Positions 11,449-21,857 of a stretch of 64,000 bases of DNA are shown here, one piece after another. The notes beneath the pieces are model-generated. The model saw nothing but the letters and a program-made list of their open reading frames with translations, made no database searches and was not told the DNA's origin. Source of the DNA: CAYUIV01 sp964444925 (GTDB lineage: Bacteria > Pseudomonadota > Gammaproteobacteria > Diplorickettsiales > Diplorickettsiaceae); assembly GCA_964444925.1 (NCBI GenBank), contig CAYUIV010000001.1, forward strand, positions 1-64,000. Reading direction: 5' to 3'. Each line of letters begins with the position of its first letter. The stretch's first letter is position 1. The position numbers and the translations under genes are program-made.

Positions 11449-13124
11449 TGATAACGCATTTAATGATTGAAAATTTTCTCTCTGTTGATAAACTTTCATT
11501 AAATTTTGAAGATAAGATGACTGTATTTACTGGAGAAACAGGAGTAGGTAAATCAGTTCTATTACGTGCACTTTCCATTTTACTTGGAGAGACACTAGAT
11601 AAAAATAGTATTCAAAGCAATAAAACTTTTTGTCGCCTGATCGGACATTTTTCTCTTACACATTCTGCACCATTAAAGCAGTGGATAATAGAGAATGGCT
11701 ACTATTCACAAAATGAAGTGCAGTGTTGTATTACGCGTGTGACTCCTAAGAAAGGATATACTCTTTCAACATTGAATGGTAAAAAAATACAAGTAAAGCA
11801 GCTAAAAGTACTACATCATTTCTTAATGAGCGTACATAAACAACATGCGCAACAGCGATTAATGAAAAAGGAGTATCAACGGTATTATTTAGATCATTAC
11901 GGCCAATATATTCATCTCAGTCGGAAAGTAGAACAACTTTATACTCACTACAAAAATTTAAGAAAAGCGCATCAAGAATTATGCGACAAACTTGAGACAC
12001 AAAAAGAGCATTTGCCGTTACTTAATTATCAAAGAGATGAACTATACCAGATACAATTTCAAGAAAACGAATTAATACGCTTGGAACAAGAGCAGCATCG
12101 GTTAGCACACACCCAAAAAATTTTGGAATACGGTACAGCGGTTACAGCACTAATGGATACATCAGAACCAGAAAGTTTTTTAGGTCTTTTTCAACAAGTA
12201 ACACAGTACTTAAAAAAAATAGTATCCTTTGACAAAAATTTCTTGCCACTTTTTGAACGCATTGAAAGAATACGAGAAGATCTTAAAGAGATAAATGAAA
12301 CTTTTTACTTGCTTCTCGAAAAAATTCAAATTGATCCCGAACAATTAAATAAAGTGGAGAAACGTTTGTCAACATTACACAGTGTTGCACGCAAACATGG
12401 TGTATCCATTGAACAATTACCAACAATTCTCCAACAAGTAGAAGCACTACACAATAGTTATGAAAAAATTCAGCAAACGCTGCAATGTCATGAGAAAAAA
12501 ATTACAACTTGCCTATCAGAGTACCAATCAACTGCCGGTAAATTGACTAAGAAAAGAGAAGACTGTGCGATACAGTTAGAAGAAGCAGTAACAAAAGAGA
12601 TGCAAAATCTTGGAATGGTTGGGGGATCTTTTAAAGTAAGTTTAGTCGCAAATAGCGATCACGAACCAACGGCCTTTGGATTGGAATCTGTCGAATTTTT
12701 TTTAAAAGCCTCATCAGGACAAACATTTGAGTTACTTTCTCGCACGGCTTCTGGAGGAGAATTATCTCGTTTGAATCTGATATTGCACAGTTTAGTCGCA
12801 CAAATGGCAACAGTACCCACTTTAATTTTTGATGAGGTGGATATAGGAGTAGGTGGGAGTACTGCTGAGAGAATCGGTCGATTGATATATCAACTCAGTC
12901 AAACCCATCAGATACTATGCATTACTCACTCACCACAAATTGCAGCACTTGGACAACATCATTATCAAATTTTGAAAATGACTCAAGAAAATCGAACCAA
13001 TATGATTGTAAACGCACTCACGTCAATAGACGAACGTGTACAAGAGATTGCAAGAATGTTAGGTGGAATTGAAATAACGGAACAAACCATTGCACATGCC
13101 CAAACAATGTTACACGCAGTGTAA
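11448..13124 (+). CDS. recN: DNA repair ATPase RecN
   Basis: SMC-like ATPase used in recombinational repair of double-strand breaks. The Walker A GETGVGKS is at residues 29-36. A long coiled-coil middle region (about 150-370) follows, then the ABC signature SGGELSRLNL and Walker B TLIFDEVDIGVGG near the C-terminus. At 558 residues the length is typical. AGGAG lies six bases before the ATG, and the start overlaps the gltX stop, so the pair forms an operon. There is no obvious LexA box directly upstream, as expected for a gene placed inside an operon. Confidence 0.95.
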   Translation: MITHLMIENFLSVDKLSLNFEDKMTVFTGETGVGKSVLLRALSILLGETLDKNSIQSNKTFCRLIGHFSLTHSAPLKQWIIENGYYSQNEVQCCITRVTPKKGYTLSTLNGKKIQVKQLKVLHHFLMSVHKQHAQQRLMKKEYQRYYLDHYGQYIHLSRKVEQLYTHYKNLRKAHQELCDKLETQKEHLPLLNYQRDELYQIQFQENELIRLEQEQHRLAHTQKILEYGTAVTALMDTSEPESFLGLFQQVTQYLKKIVSFDKNFLPLFERIERIREDLKEINETFYLLLEKIQIDPEQLNKVEKRLSTLHSVARKHGVSIEQLPTILQQVEALHNSYEKIQQTLQCHEKKITTCLSEYQSTAGKLTKKREDCAIQLEEAVTKEMQNLGMVGGSFKVSLVANSDHEPTAFGLESVEFFLKASSGQTFELLSRTASGGELSRLNLILHSLVAQMATVPTLIFDEVDIGVGGSTAERIGRLIYQLSQTHQILCITHSPQIAALGQHHYQILKMTQENRTNMIVNALTSIDERVQEIARMLGGIEITEQTIAHAQTMLHAV

Positions 13125-13166
13125 TCGATCTATAATAAACAAGAAGATGCAAGTGCGTAAGTGTAT

Positions 13167-15506
13167 ATGAACACTTTACATTTCAAAGGATATCATGCAG
13201 CGCGTATAATATTGATTGTATTGTCTAGCCTTTCAGTTATCCTTTTATTTGTATATTATTTTTCTATATCTCTTCCTACTCAACCAATTGAGCAACTACC
13301 TTTTAAACAGCCAGCACCTCTTGTTAGTATTTTTACCCAGGAAGGAGATTTAATTGCAAAATTTAAATATCCCACATCTCATTTTATTGCCTTAAATAAA
13401 ATCCCCGATTTATTGATTAAAGCAGTGATTGCAACAGAAGATCAGCGTTTTTGGCAGCATTTAGGTGTCGATATTTTTGCACTACTGCGTGCAAGCCTTA
13501 AGCTTTTAATAACAGGACAGAAAGCACAAGGAGGTAGTACAATTACAATGCAAGTCGTGCGTAATTATTACTTAACGCCTCAAAAAACATTTTTAAGGAA
13601 ATTAAAGGAAATTATTCTTGCAATCAAGTTAGAAAAAAAACTGACTAAACAGCAAATTTTAGAACTTTATCTCAATAAAGTGTATATGGGTCAAGGATTA
13701 TTTGGTGTAGGTGCAGCAGCAGATTTTTATATCAAAAAACCACTTCATCAATTGCATTTAGCAGAAATTGCACTGTTAGCTGGTCTGCCTAAAGCACCTT
13801 CACTCATTAATCCGATGACAAACAGTAAGGCAGCAAAGCAACGGCGCGATTTTGTACTGCATCGTATGTTTCAAATGAATTTTATTGAAGAGCATGCCTA
13901 TCAAGAAGCATTACAATATTCAATAGATTGTCAAATAGCCTATACCGCGAGTGACAAGACTTTGTTTGCACCTTATATTCCCAAAATGGTTCAAGATTAT
14001 CTAAATCATTTCTTTAAAAGATCGCAAAAAATTGAAAATATTAATGTTTATACGACGATCAATACAAAAATGCAGAAAATGGCTGAACGGTCCATTCAAA
14101 AAAATTTACTAGAATACGATCAACGTCATGGTTATCAAGGTCCTGAAAAATACTTAGGTACGCTCACTACACAAAATTTACCTAAGCTACTGTATACCTT
14201 AAAAAACATACCAATGATTTATAGTATGTACCCTGCCTTAGTGGTTGAAGTACATCAAAATAATATTGTTGTACTATTAGCCAACGGTTCAATTATCAAC
14301 ATTGTTCATTCTATTTGGGGAGACATTTCTACATTAACACAACCTATTATTCAAAGAGGTAGCCTTGTTCGTGTACAACGACGTAAGAATCAATGGATCT
14401 TAACACAAATACCTAAAGTAGAAGCAGCACTTATTGCATTAGATCCTACAACAGGTGCCATTCGTTCTTTGTCAGGAGGGTTTAGTTATGTACGTAGTCA
14501 ATTTAATCGAGCAATACACGCCACAAGACAGCCTGGATCTGCTTTTAAACCTTTTATTTATGCAGCAGCTCTAGAAAAAGGCTATACACTCGCTGATCTT
14601 TTCAATGATGCTCCATTAGTTTTTAGCACGGATGATACAGCATTATGGCGTCCGAAAAATGTTAATGAATCTTTTAGAGGGTTAGTACGCTTTCGAGTTG
14701 CATTAGTCGATTCAATTAATTTAGTTACAGTGCGTATATTACGCGCAATTGGTATTTCATATACACTGCGCTACGTCGAACGATTTGGATTTCAAACAGA
14801 AAAGTGGCCGAAAAATTTAACATTGGCACTAGGGAGTGGAGAAGTTTCTTTATTAGAAATGGCACAAGCTTATTCAGTATTTGCAAATGGTGGATACCGT
14901 ATTATGCCTTACTTTATTTCACACATGACAGATGAAAACGGTCAATTACTGTATGCTGCAATACCCAACATTGTAAAAAGTGTATTGAATGAAAATCGAT
15001 TTGAAACAAAGTATTTGCCGGCACCAAGAGTGATGTCAACAGAAACGGCTTTTCTGATGCATTCTGCTTTACAAGATGTAGTCCGATATGGTACAGCACA
15101 GTTAACTCATCGTTTAAAACGTTTAGACTTGGCGGGTAAAACAGGAACAACAAACCATCAAGTCGATAGCTCATTTACAGGCTATAATAAAGATTTAGTG
15201 ACAAGTGTTTGGGTTGGTTATGATCAACCACGTTCTTTAAAAGAATATGCTTACACTGTCGCAGTGCCTCTTTGGGCAAACTTTATGGCCAACGCACTGA
15301 GAAATAAACCAGAACATGTTGCAGAGCAACCAATCACTGTACAAACACGCTATATTAACCCTGCGACAGGTAAAATACTTGAGAAAAAAACACCCGATGC
15401 TATTCAAGAGTACTTTGATATCAATCACCAAAAGCAATATGATTATTCAACATCAACAACAGAACAAACAGAAATTGACAATGATGAGCTTCAATCGCTG
15501 TTTTAA
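13167..15506 (+). CDS. mrcA: Penicillin-binding protein 1A, bifunctional class A
   Basis: Inner-membrane peptidoglycan polymerase and crosslinker. After one N-terminal transmembrane helix (about residues 12-34) comes a GT51 glycosyltransferase domain with ATEDQRFWQHLGVD (catalytic Glu), GGSTITMQ and KEIILAIKLEKK. An OB-like insert follows. The transpeptidase domain has SxxK in PGSAFKPF, SxN in DSINLV and KTGT in LAGKTGTTN. About 780 residues, slightly shorter than the E. coli enzyme (850). A GTG two codons upstream (13161) is the alternative start. In many gammaproteobacteria mrcA lies beside pilM; here an orphan pilM is about 37 kb away. Confidence 0.95.
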   Translation: MNTLHFKGYHAARIILIVLSSLSVILLFVYYFSISLPTQPIEQLPFKQPAPLVSIFTQEGDLIAKFKYPTSHFIALNKIPDLLIKAVIATEDQRFWQHLGVDIFALLRASLKLLITGQKAQGGSTITMQVVRNYYLTPQKTFLRKLKEIILAIKLEKKLTKQQILELYLNKVYMGQGLFGVGAAADFYIKKPLHQLHLAEIALLAGLPKAPSLINPMTNSKAAKQRRDFVLHRMFQMNFIEEHAYQEALQYSIDCQIAYTASDKTLFAPYIPKMVQDYLNHFFKRSQKIENINVYTTINTKMQKMAERSIQKNLLEYDQRHGYQGPEKYLGTLTTQNLPKLLYTLKNIPMIYSMYPALVVEVHQNNIVVLLANGSIINIVHSIWGDISTLTQPIIQRGSLVRVQRRKNQWILTQIPKVEAALIALDPTTGAIRSLSGGFSYVRSQFNRAIHATRQPGSAFKPFIYAAALEKGYTLADLFNDAPLVFSTDDTALWRPKNVNESFRGLVRFRVALVDSINLVTVRILRAIGISYTLRYVERFGFQTEKWPKNLTLALGSGEVSLLEMAQAYSVFANGGYRIMPYFISHMTDENGQLLYAAIPNIVKSVLNENRFETKYLPAPRVMSTETAFLMHSALQDVVRYGTAQLTHRLKRLDLAGKTGTTNHQVDSSFTGYNKDLVTSVWVGYDQPRSLKEYAYTVAVPLWANFMANALRNKPEHVAEQPITVQTRYINPATGKILEKKTPDAIQEYFDINHQKQYDYSTSTTEQTEIDNDELQSLF

Positions 15507-15543
15507 TCATGCCAACGTCAGCATGTCTATCATATAACTGTTT

Positions 15544-16332
15544 ATGCTGATTAAACGTATGACGCGTAAAAGATTTGGTCAACATTTTTTACATGAAAAG
15601 ATGTATCTTCAAAAAATTATTGAAGTCGTTGATATTAATAGAAAAGATAATTTTATCGAAATTGGTCCTGGAGGTGGTGCATTAACAAAATATTTGATAG
15701 ATAGTGCAAAATTTGTGCATGCTATCGAAATTGACGAACAATTGTACTGTGCATTACAGCAAAAGTTTTCTAAAAAAAGTAATCTTCAGCTTTATCATGC
15801 AGATGCATTACAATTTGATATGACTTCTTTATTGGGTCAATCTCTCGAAAAAATGCGCATGATAGGAAATTTGGCCTATAACATTGCCACACCTTTATTG
15901 TTTCAGATGATTAAGTACCGCACATATATTAAAGATTTGCATTTTATGTTGCAAAAAGAAATGGCAAACCGTTTAGTAGCACGAAAAGGAAATAAAGATT
16001 ACAGCCGCTTCAGTGTTATGATGCAATATTTCTTTGAGACAAAACAGCTTTTTAATGTGTCCAACGGGGCATTTACACCAGCACCTAAAGTCGAATCTGC
16101 AATGGTATCATTAACACCTAAATACAATACGGTATTGAACGAAAAACAGGAAGAGAATTTTTCAGCTATTGTCAAACAAGCATTTCAGCAAAAACGTAAG
16201 ATTATTTCTAATACTTTAAAAATATTTGGTTTTTCATCTGAACAGTTTATGCGTTTAAATATTGATCCTAAAAAAAGGCCTGCTGAACTTTCTATAGAAG
16301 ATTATATTAAAATTGTACAACACATGGCTTAG
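15544..16332 (+). CDS. rsmA: 16S rRNA dimethyladenosine transferase
   Basis: Dimethylates A1518 and A1519 of 16S rRNA late in 30S assembly (KsgA). The N-terminus RKRFGQHFLHEKMYLQKII is characteristic; the SAM-binding motif I is IEIGPGGGALTKYL (GPGGGAL at 41-47). The catalytic motif IV, usually NLPYN, reads NLAYN (residues 109-113); the Pro to Ala change is conservative in place but unusual. At 262 residues the length is normal. The ATG at 15544 is 37 bp after mrcA, and a second ATG five codons in is possible. The usual pdxA/apaG/surA neighbours are missing. Confidence 0.95.
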   Translation: MLIKRMTRKRFGQHFLHEKMYLQKIIEVVDINRKDNFIEIGPGGGALTKYLIDSAKFVHAIEIDEQLYCALQQKFSKKSNLQLYHADALQFDMTSLLGQSLEKMRMIGNLAYNIATPLLFQMIKYRTYIKDLHFMLQKEMANRLVARKGNKDYSRFSVMMQYFFETKQLFNVSNGAFTPAPKVESAMVSLTPKYNTVLNEKQEENFSAIVKQAFQQKRKIISNTLKIFGFSSEQFMRLNIDPKKRPAELSIEDYIKIVQHMA

Positions 16333-16368
16333 CATTAGAAAACGCGAGTGACACAGGCAATGATGTGT

Positions 16369-17799
16369 TTATATTGGCGTATGGTAAATCAGTAATTTTT
16401 GATACTTATTCATCAGCCGAAATAACCAGCTGAGTACAAGTACAAAACTAGTTAATGATAATAAAGAAGTTTTTTGGTATAAAGGTCTAGTATAACGACT
16501 ATAAGAGAAATCAAACAGAGTCATGTAAGTCAGACTAATTAAAATTGCTCCCATCACATCTGTTAACCAATGGGCACCCAAATACAGTCTACAAAATGCC
16601 ATTAATATTACCCATACTAGATAGATTGTGTATATAAATGTTTTTAGCCAAAAAGAATAGGGAGTTAGATCAAGTAATTTGATATAGGCGTAAATGATCG
16701 TCATATTGTGCATGACGTGCCCACTTGGAAAAGCATTTCTTAAAGAAGGTTTTAAAATACCACTGGGTCTTGAAATATTTAGTCCGTATTTCAAAATTTC
16801 AGTCGTACTATAAACGCTTATTCCAAGTACAACCCAATGTACCACTCTCCAAAATTCTTTGCGCCATACTAACCACAATGTAACAGTTACCCAAACGTAT
16901 CCAATTGTCTTAGCATTAATTAACGACATACCGACAAAAAACTTGTCCCACAGCAACGAACGTTGGTTTTGTAAAGACGTATGTACCAAAATGTTCCAAG
17001 TGGTTGTTATACCCTGCATTTTTACGTTTAAAGCGAGTAATCCACTCAGTGTGCCGCTAACGAAAGCAATCGGTAAGAGTGAATAATGAAAAGGTTTGAC
17101 AGTATAATAGCGTTGAAAATATTGTCTTGGTAAGTCACTTTCTTGTAAATTCATCGCTTGTTTGAGTAAAATGATAAAGGCTTTAAATATTTGACTTATC
17201 TGTTGTCTCATGACATAAAAAAATATCATAAAAATTGTAGTGAAGATAGCGTAATATACATTGGGGTACATTGCCCAACTTGAAAAATATTGCATAAAGT
17301 AAGTGCTAGGAAGAATGTAGACAAGAGGCCAAAAAATCGTTGCAATTGTATCGACAAGAATAAATTGATAAGGATTCATTCCAGTGATACCTGCAACAAT
17401 AGGCAAAATTGCACGTGTTGGACCAGTGAATTTTCCAATTACGATTCCAATTTCACCAAAATATTTAAAAAACATTTCTCCTTGATTAAGAAGAATAGGG
17501 TAAGTACGAAATAACCAAGTTTCTTTTAAGCGTGTCTGATAATAATACCCTATCCCAAAACTGGACAAACTACCTGTCATGCTTCCTAGAACACAAGAAA
17601 AGATAGTCGTCACTAAGTTAAGTTTATTCGTACTTACTAAAGTACCAAGCATAAATAGTAATAACGCACCAGGAATAACTGCACCAATACCTACAAATGA
17701 GCTAAGAAAAAATAGCCAATAAATCACACATTGAGCAGATTTTGGATACTGAATGAGTGTATCGAGAGAAGAAGTAATATAAGTAGTGAACATCAACAC
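16369..17799 (-). CDS. DedA domain fused to PAP2 lipid phosphatase
   Basis: A 476-residue membrane protein with two domains. The N-terminal half (to about 205) is a DedA/VTT-type domain with the conserved [21 protein letters not shown] segment (F-x-R/G-P-x-R...P-x-x-A-G). The C-terminal half is a PAP2 phosphatase with its three motifs: [17 protein letters not shown] and [12 protein letters not shown], giving the Lys, Arg, His and Asp residues of the phosphatase site. It likely dephosphorylates a membrane lipid such as undecaprenyl or phosphatidyl phosphate, while the DedA part may move lipid across the membrane; substrate is unknown. It overlaps lipA by 7 bp, at the end of a metG-lipA transcript. 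Confidence 0.9.
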   Translation of the reverse strand: MLMFTTYITSSLDTLIQYPKSAQCVIYWLFFLSSFVGIGAVIPGALLLFMLGTLVSTNKLNLVTTIFSCVLGSMTGSLSSFGIGYYYQTRLKETWLFRTYPILLNQGEMFFKYFGEIGIVIGKFTGPTRAILPIVAGITGMNPYQFILVDTIATIFWPLVYILPSTYFMQYFSSWAMYPNVYYAIFTTIFMIFFYVMRQQISQIFKAFIILLKQAMNLQESDLPRQYFQRYYTVKPFHYSLLPIAFVSGTLSGLLALNVKMQGITTTWNILVHTSLQNQRSLLWDKFFVGMSLINAKTIGYVWVTVTLWLVWRKEFWRVVHWVVLGISVYSTTEILKYGLNISRPSGILKPSLRNAFPSGHVMHNMTIIYAYIKLLDLTPYSFWLKTFIYTIYLVWVILMAFCRLYLGAHWLTDVMGAILISLTYMTLFDFSYSRYTRPLYQKTSLLSLTSFVLVLSWLFRLMNKYQKLLIYHTPI

Positions 17800-18746
17800 A
17801 CTGTTTTACCAGCAGCTTGCTCATCTGCATGGTAAGATGAGCGTACAGACCAGCCACTTGCGACTCGTGTAAATTTGAAGTGCTGTTTAGCTTGCTTGCC
17901 AAGTTCATCAAATTCTTTAGGCGTCCAGTAACGGATAACAGGGAGGTGATGGATACTAGGTGATAAATATTGACCAAGCGTTAGCATATCGACTTGGTGA
18001 TTTCTTAAATCTTGCATTACCTGCTCGATTTCTTCTCGTTTTTCACCAAGACCTAGCATCAAACCTGATTTTGTTGGGATATGAGGGAAACGTTTCTTAA
18101 ATGCTTGTAATAAACGCAGTGATTCTATATAAGAAGACCCTGGTCTTGCTTGTTTATAAAGGCGTGGCACCGTTTCGATATTATGGTTAAATACATCTGG
18201 TAACCCCTTAGCCATTGCATCTAAGGCAGTTGTTTGACGTCCTCTAAAATCAGGTACCAGTATTTCAATTTGTACGGAAGGAATACGATTGCGTATTGCT
18301 GTCAAACAATTCACAAAATGTGCTGCGCCTCCATCTCGAAGATCGTCTCGATCTACAGAAGTAATTACAACATAACGCAATCGCATTTTTTCAATCATCG
18401 TTGCTAAATTTTCTGGCTCTTTTTCATCTAATGGATCGGGTCTGCCATGGGCAACGTCGCAAAATGCACAGCGACGTGTACATTTATCCCCCATAATCAT
18501 AAATGTTGCCGTACCTTGGCTAAAGCATTCATTAAGATTAGGACAGGACGCTTCTTCACAGACTGTCACAAGATGATGTTCACGAATAATACTTCTTAAA
18601 TTTTCAACAGCTTTTGTTCTGCCTAATTTTACACGTATCCAATCTGGTTTTTTTTGAATTGGGGATTCGTGCGTCACTTTAACAGGAATTCGAGCTAATT
18701 TTTCAGCTCCTCTTTGTTTTTGAAAAGGTGAAGCGGGATTAAACAT
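17793..18746 (-). CDS. lipA: Lipoyl synthase
   Basis: Radical SAM enzyme that inserts two sulfurs into octanoyl groups on lipoyl domains. It has the auxiliary iron-sulfur cysteines (C63, C68, C74 in [12 protein letters not shown]), the radical SAM CxxxCxxC (C89, C93, C96 in CTRRCAFC) and the C-terminal RSSYHADE with the conserved Ser ligand. At 317 residues the length is typical. It lies 25 bp downstream of metG and overlaps the DedA-PAP2 gene. The octanoyltransferase gene lipB, commonly adjacent, is not in this window. Confidence 0.96.
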   Translation of the reverse strand: MFNPASPFQKQRGAEKLARIPVKVTHESPIQKKPDWIRVKLGRTKAVENLRSIIREHHLVTVCEEASCPNLNECFSQGTATFMIMGDKCTRRCAFCDVAHGRPDPLDEKEPENLATMIEKMRLRYVVITSVDRDDLRDGGAAHFVNCLTAIRNRIPSVQIEILVPDFRGRQTTALDAMAKGLPDVFNHNIETVPRLYKQARPGSSYIESLRLLQAFKKRFPHIPTKSGLMLGLGEKREEIEQVMQDLRNHQVDMLTLGQYLSPSIHHLPVIRYWTPKEFDELGKQAKQHFKFTRVASGWSVRSSYHADEQAAGKTVC

Positions 18747-18771
18747 AGTAGGTACGTTCGTATTGAAAAAC

Positions 18772-20424
18772 TTATTTGCTATCTTTTATAAGAGCTTGTA
18801 TAACATCTTCTGCAACACGACTCAAGAGGGGTTGATAAGAATTGATTGTGTGATGAATAAGTGGAAATTGATAATCTTGCCACATCATTGCGTCAACATT
18901 AAAGAAATGTTCTGTTTTTAAAGCAAGCGTTGGAAGAATTGGTTTGAGATAAATAATTAACAGACGAAAAAGATTAATACCCATTGTACAAACCTGTTGA
19001 AGTTGATTATGCTGCGATACGATTTTTGCTAGTTTCCAAGGTTTTTCCTTTTCTAAATATTGATTAGCTTGATCTGCTAAACGCATAATACAGTGTACTG
19101 CATGGTTATACTGTAATCTCTCGAAATATTGAGCAATTTCAACATTTTTTTCTTGAAAAGATTGTAGTAATTGAGGAGCAATAATTTGTTCACTGAGTTG
19201 GTTTTGACAATAGTTTTCTAAAAGTTTTGCACAGCGACTTGCAATATTAATCAGTTTTCCGACTAACTCAGTATTAATTTTTTGGGAAAAATCTGTCCAA
19301 TTTAAGTCGATATCTTCTACTGTACCGTTTAATTTACTTGCAAAATAATAACGTAGGTATTCAGGATCAAGATACTTTAGATATTTTTGAGCTGTAATGA
19401 ATGTACCACGAGATTTTGACATTTTACGTGTAGCAATTGTTAAGTGTCCATGTACAACTAATTGTGTAGGTAGACGAAAATTAAATCCTTTTAAAATAAT
19501 AGGCCAAAAAATAGCATGAAATTTTATGATATCTTTTCCGATAAAATGGTGCAGTTCTGTTGCACTATTAGAATGCCAGAACATGTGAAGATCTATATTT
19601 TTTTCCTTACATAGTGCTTTAAAGATAGCAATGTATCCAATAGGCGCATCAAGCCAGACGTAGAAATATTTATTCAATGTATTTGGAATATGAAAACCAA
19701 AGTAAGGTGCATCTCTGGATAGACATAACGGTTTTAACCCTTCCTTACTCTCTAGCCATTCAAGCAACTTTCGTTTAATTTGTGGTAGGACTGTCTTAGA
19801 TGTTATTACCCAGTTCTTTATAAAATCTTGATAATGATTAAGTAATAGGAAATGCTGCTCTGAAGATTTTGAAACTGGAGACGTATTTGATAAAACTGAG
19901 ACAGCATCTTTAAGCTCTAATGCATTATATGTTGCACCGCACTGTTCACAATTGTCACCATATTGTTCTTGGCTATCACAGTGTGGACAGGTACCTTTTA
20001 CGTAACGATCAGGTAAAAACATTGCATATTGCGTATCGTATGCTTGTTCTACCGTTTGTATTTGAATGTCGCCACTGTTTTGAAAGTTTTGATAAACGGT
20101 ATTGACCAAGTTTTGGTTTTCTACGGTATGTGTTGTACCAAAATAGTCAAATTGAATATTAAATTTCTCTAAGTCATGTTGATGTGCTTGCGCGATAGTG
20201 TTGACTAATTCTAAAACAGGAATTTTTTGTTTATCAGCTGCTAACATAATAGGTGTTCCATGAGCATCTTCTCCACCAATGAAATAGCAGCTATGTCCAT
20301 GCAAGCGTTGGAATCGCACCCAAATGTCTGCTTGAATTTGTTCTAAAAGATGTCCTAAATGTAAAGGACCATTTGCGTAAAGTAATGCAGTTGTTACAAG
20401 TAATTGACGATTCTCTTTTGCCAT
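18772..20424 (-). CDS. metG: Methionyl-tRNA synthetase
   Basis: Class I synthetase charging initiator and elongator tRNA-Met. HIGH motif is HLGH (22-25) in [24 protein letters not shown] is present in [10 protein letters not shown] (about 331-335). A four-cysteine zinc knuckle CPHCDS...CEQCG lies near 146-163, as in the MetG1 type. At 550 residues it ends after the anticodon-binding helical domain and lacks the C-terminal EMAP/Trbp111-like dimerisation domain of E. coli MetG (677 residues); this short form occurs in other bacteria. First gene of an apparent metG-lipA-DedA/PAP2 operon. Confidence 0.95.
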   Translation of the reverse strand: MAKENRQLLVTTALLYANGPLHLGHLLEQIQADIWVRFQRLHGHSCYFIGGEDAHGTPIMLAADKQKIPVLELVNTIAQAHQHDLEKFNIQFDYFGTTHTVENQNLVNTVYQNFQNSGDIQIQTVEQAYDTQYAMFLPDRYVKGTCPHCDSQEQYGDNCEQCGATYNALELKDAVSVLSNTSPVSKSSEQHFLLLNHYQDFIKNWVITSKTVLPQIKRKLLEWLESKEGLKPLCLSRDAPYFGFHIPNTLNKYFYVWLDAPIGYIAIFKALCKEKNIDLHMFWHSNSATELHHFIGKDIIKFHAIFWPIILKGFNFRLPTQLVVHGHLTIATRKMSKSRGTFITAQKYLKYLDPEYLRYYFASKLNGTVEDIDLNWTDFSQKINTELVGKLINIASRCAKLLENYCQNQLSEQIIAPQLLQSFQEKNVEIAQYFERLQYNHAVHCIMRLADQANQYLEKEKPWKLAKIVSQHNQLQQVCTMGINLFRLLIIYLKPILPTLALKTEHFFNVDAMMWQDYQFPLIHHTINSYQPLLSRVAEDVIQALIKDSK

Positions 20425-20731
20425 ACTGAAAATTTATTCGCTATTTTAGAGAAAAAAAAGCGTATCATATATTCACTTTTCTATGATACCTCGTTACTCA
20501 TTACTACTATCAATCGACAATAATAATTCATTCATTTTGTTGATAGGTTATTAAGTAAAAAATAAAACATTTCACTGAGAAGAGTATAACATGCGACAGC
20601 TTACTTTATTGTCTTTTTGAAATAAATACCTTTAATGCTTTTAAACACTTTTTATAAAAATTAGCACATTGATTTTGATATATGGCAGCGATAGTATAGA
20701 TGCAAAAACACTTAAGTAATCGTTAACATCC
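20425..20731. other. Divergent intergenic region metG-ubiG
   Basis: No gene is visible. It must hold promoters for both neighbours. Two short inverted repeats are seen: GTATCAT/ATGATAC (20462-20489) near the metG start and CTATCAA/TTGATAG (20507-20546). A TATAGAT -10-like element lies at about 20696, some 30 bases before ubiG. None has a well-placed -35 box, so these are only candidates. Confidence 0.4.
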
Positions 20732-21451
20732 GTGAATAATAATTTTTCTAAAAAAACGCAACAGCATTTCAATCAGATGCATGCAGATTGGTGGAATCCG
20801 ACAGGGATATGCAAGCTACTACACCGCATGAATCCCATACGATTACAATTTATTATCAATCAAGTAGGTAATTTACAAGGTAAGAAAGTACTCGATGTTG
20901 GATGCGGTGGTGGTATCTTAAGTGAGTCTCTTGCAGTAAATAAAGCACAAGTAGTAGGGTTAGATACCGCAAAAGATCTTATTACCGTTGCTCAACAGCA
21001 TGCAAAAGAGACTAATGTTTCTGTTCAATATTATAATCATTCTGTTGAAGATGAATATTTTTTAAAAAAATACAAACAGTCTTTTCATGTTCTAACATGT
21101 ATGGAATTATTAGAACATCTTGATGATCCAGAAATGACAGTACGCCACTGTGTTCAGTTAGTTGAAAAAGGAGGACACGTTATTTTCTCTACTTTGAACC
21201 GAACGATGAAATCTTGGCTATATGCAATCGTTGGTGCAGAATATATATTGCGTTGGTTACCTTACAATACACATCATTATCGCTATTTCATTCGTCCAGC
21301 AGAACTTGCGACATTGGGTCGTAAATACAATTTAACACTTCAAAAAATTGAAGGTATGCATTATAACTTTTTGCTAAAAAGGTGGATGTTAACGCAAAAC
21401 GCAAACGTAAACTATTTAATACATTTTCAAAAAACATCTTATTCAATATAA
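20732..21451 (+). CDS. ubiG: Ubiquinone biosynthesis O-methyltransferase
   Basis: SAM-dependent methyltransferase for both O-methylation steps of ubiquinone synthesis. SAM motif I is VLDVGCGGGILSESLA (about 53-68), with GLDTAKD at the end of strand 2 and CMELLEHLDDPE matching the family. The N-terminal FSKKTQQHFNQMHADWWNP and middle LRWLPYNTHHYRYFIRPAEL are typical of UbiG. Length of 239 residues is normal. The start is GTG at 20732. The 3' half is followed by 72 bp and then rpsT. It supports aerobic respiration with ubiquinone together with ubiA. Confidence 0.95.
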   Translation: MNNNFSKKTQQHFNQMHADWWNPTGICKLLHRMNPIRLQFIINQVGNLQGKKVLDVGCGGGILSESLAVNKAQVVGLDTAKDLITVAQQHAKETNVSVQYYNHSVEDEYFLKKYKQSFHVLTCMELLEHLDDPEMTVRHCVQLVEKGGHVIFSTLNRTMKSWLYAIVGAEYILRWLPYNTHHYRYFIRPAELATLGRKYNLTLQKIEGMHYNFLLKRWMLTQNANVNYLIHFQKTSYSI

Positions 21452-21523
21452 TGTTCTTGAAGGTACTTGACAGTTTTCTATCAATTAGCAACAATAATTT
21501 TTTAAAATAAGAGGAATCTAAAA

Positions 21524-21787
21524 TTGGCTAATACACAACAAGCGAAAAAAAGAGTACGGCAAGCAGATAAGCAACGACGTCATAATGCTAGCTTAAAATC
21601 GATGATGCGTACAGTTATCAAAAATACAGTAAAAGCAATTCATGCAAATAGTAAAGAAGTGGCAGAAACAGCTTATCAAAAGATGGTGCCTATTATTGAT
21701 CGCATGGCAACAAAAGGTTTAGTCACTCAAAATAAAGTAGCACGGCACAAAAGCCGTCTAACCCATCGTATACGGCAGATGAGCTAA
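21524..21787 (+). CDS. rpsT: 30S ribosomal protein S20
   Basis: Small basic protein (87 residues) that binds 16S rRNA early in 30S assembly. The opening [25 protein letters not shown] is diagnostic. The start codon is TTG, preceded by a strong AGAGGAA site. E. coli rpsT also starts with UUG, where the poor start takes part in autoregulation; the same arrangement here suggests that control may be conserved. It usually stands near murJ (mviN) or ileS; here it lies between ubiG and envC. Confidence 0.97.
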   Translation: MANTQQAKKRVRQADKQRRHNASLKSMMRTVIKNTVKAIHANSKEVAETAYQKMVPIIDRMATKGLVTQNKVARHKSRLTHRIRQMS

Positions 21788-21815
21788 TGCTTCAAGTATT
21801 ATACAGATGTATATT

Positions 21816-21853
21816 AGATGATAAACAAGACTGAAAGACTCGGCGTATCATCT
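21816..21853 (+). terminator. Possible hairpin after rpsT
   Basis: AGATGATA (21816-21823) pairs with TATCATCT (21846-21853), followed by TGTTTTG. The loop is long (22 bases) and the T-run broken, so this is a weak terminator candidate. It abuts the predicted TTG start of envC. Confidence 0.35.
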
Positions 21854-21857
21854 TGTT

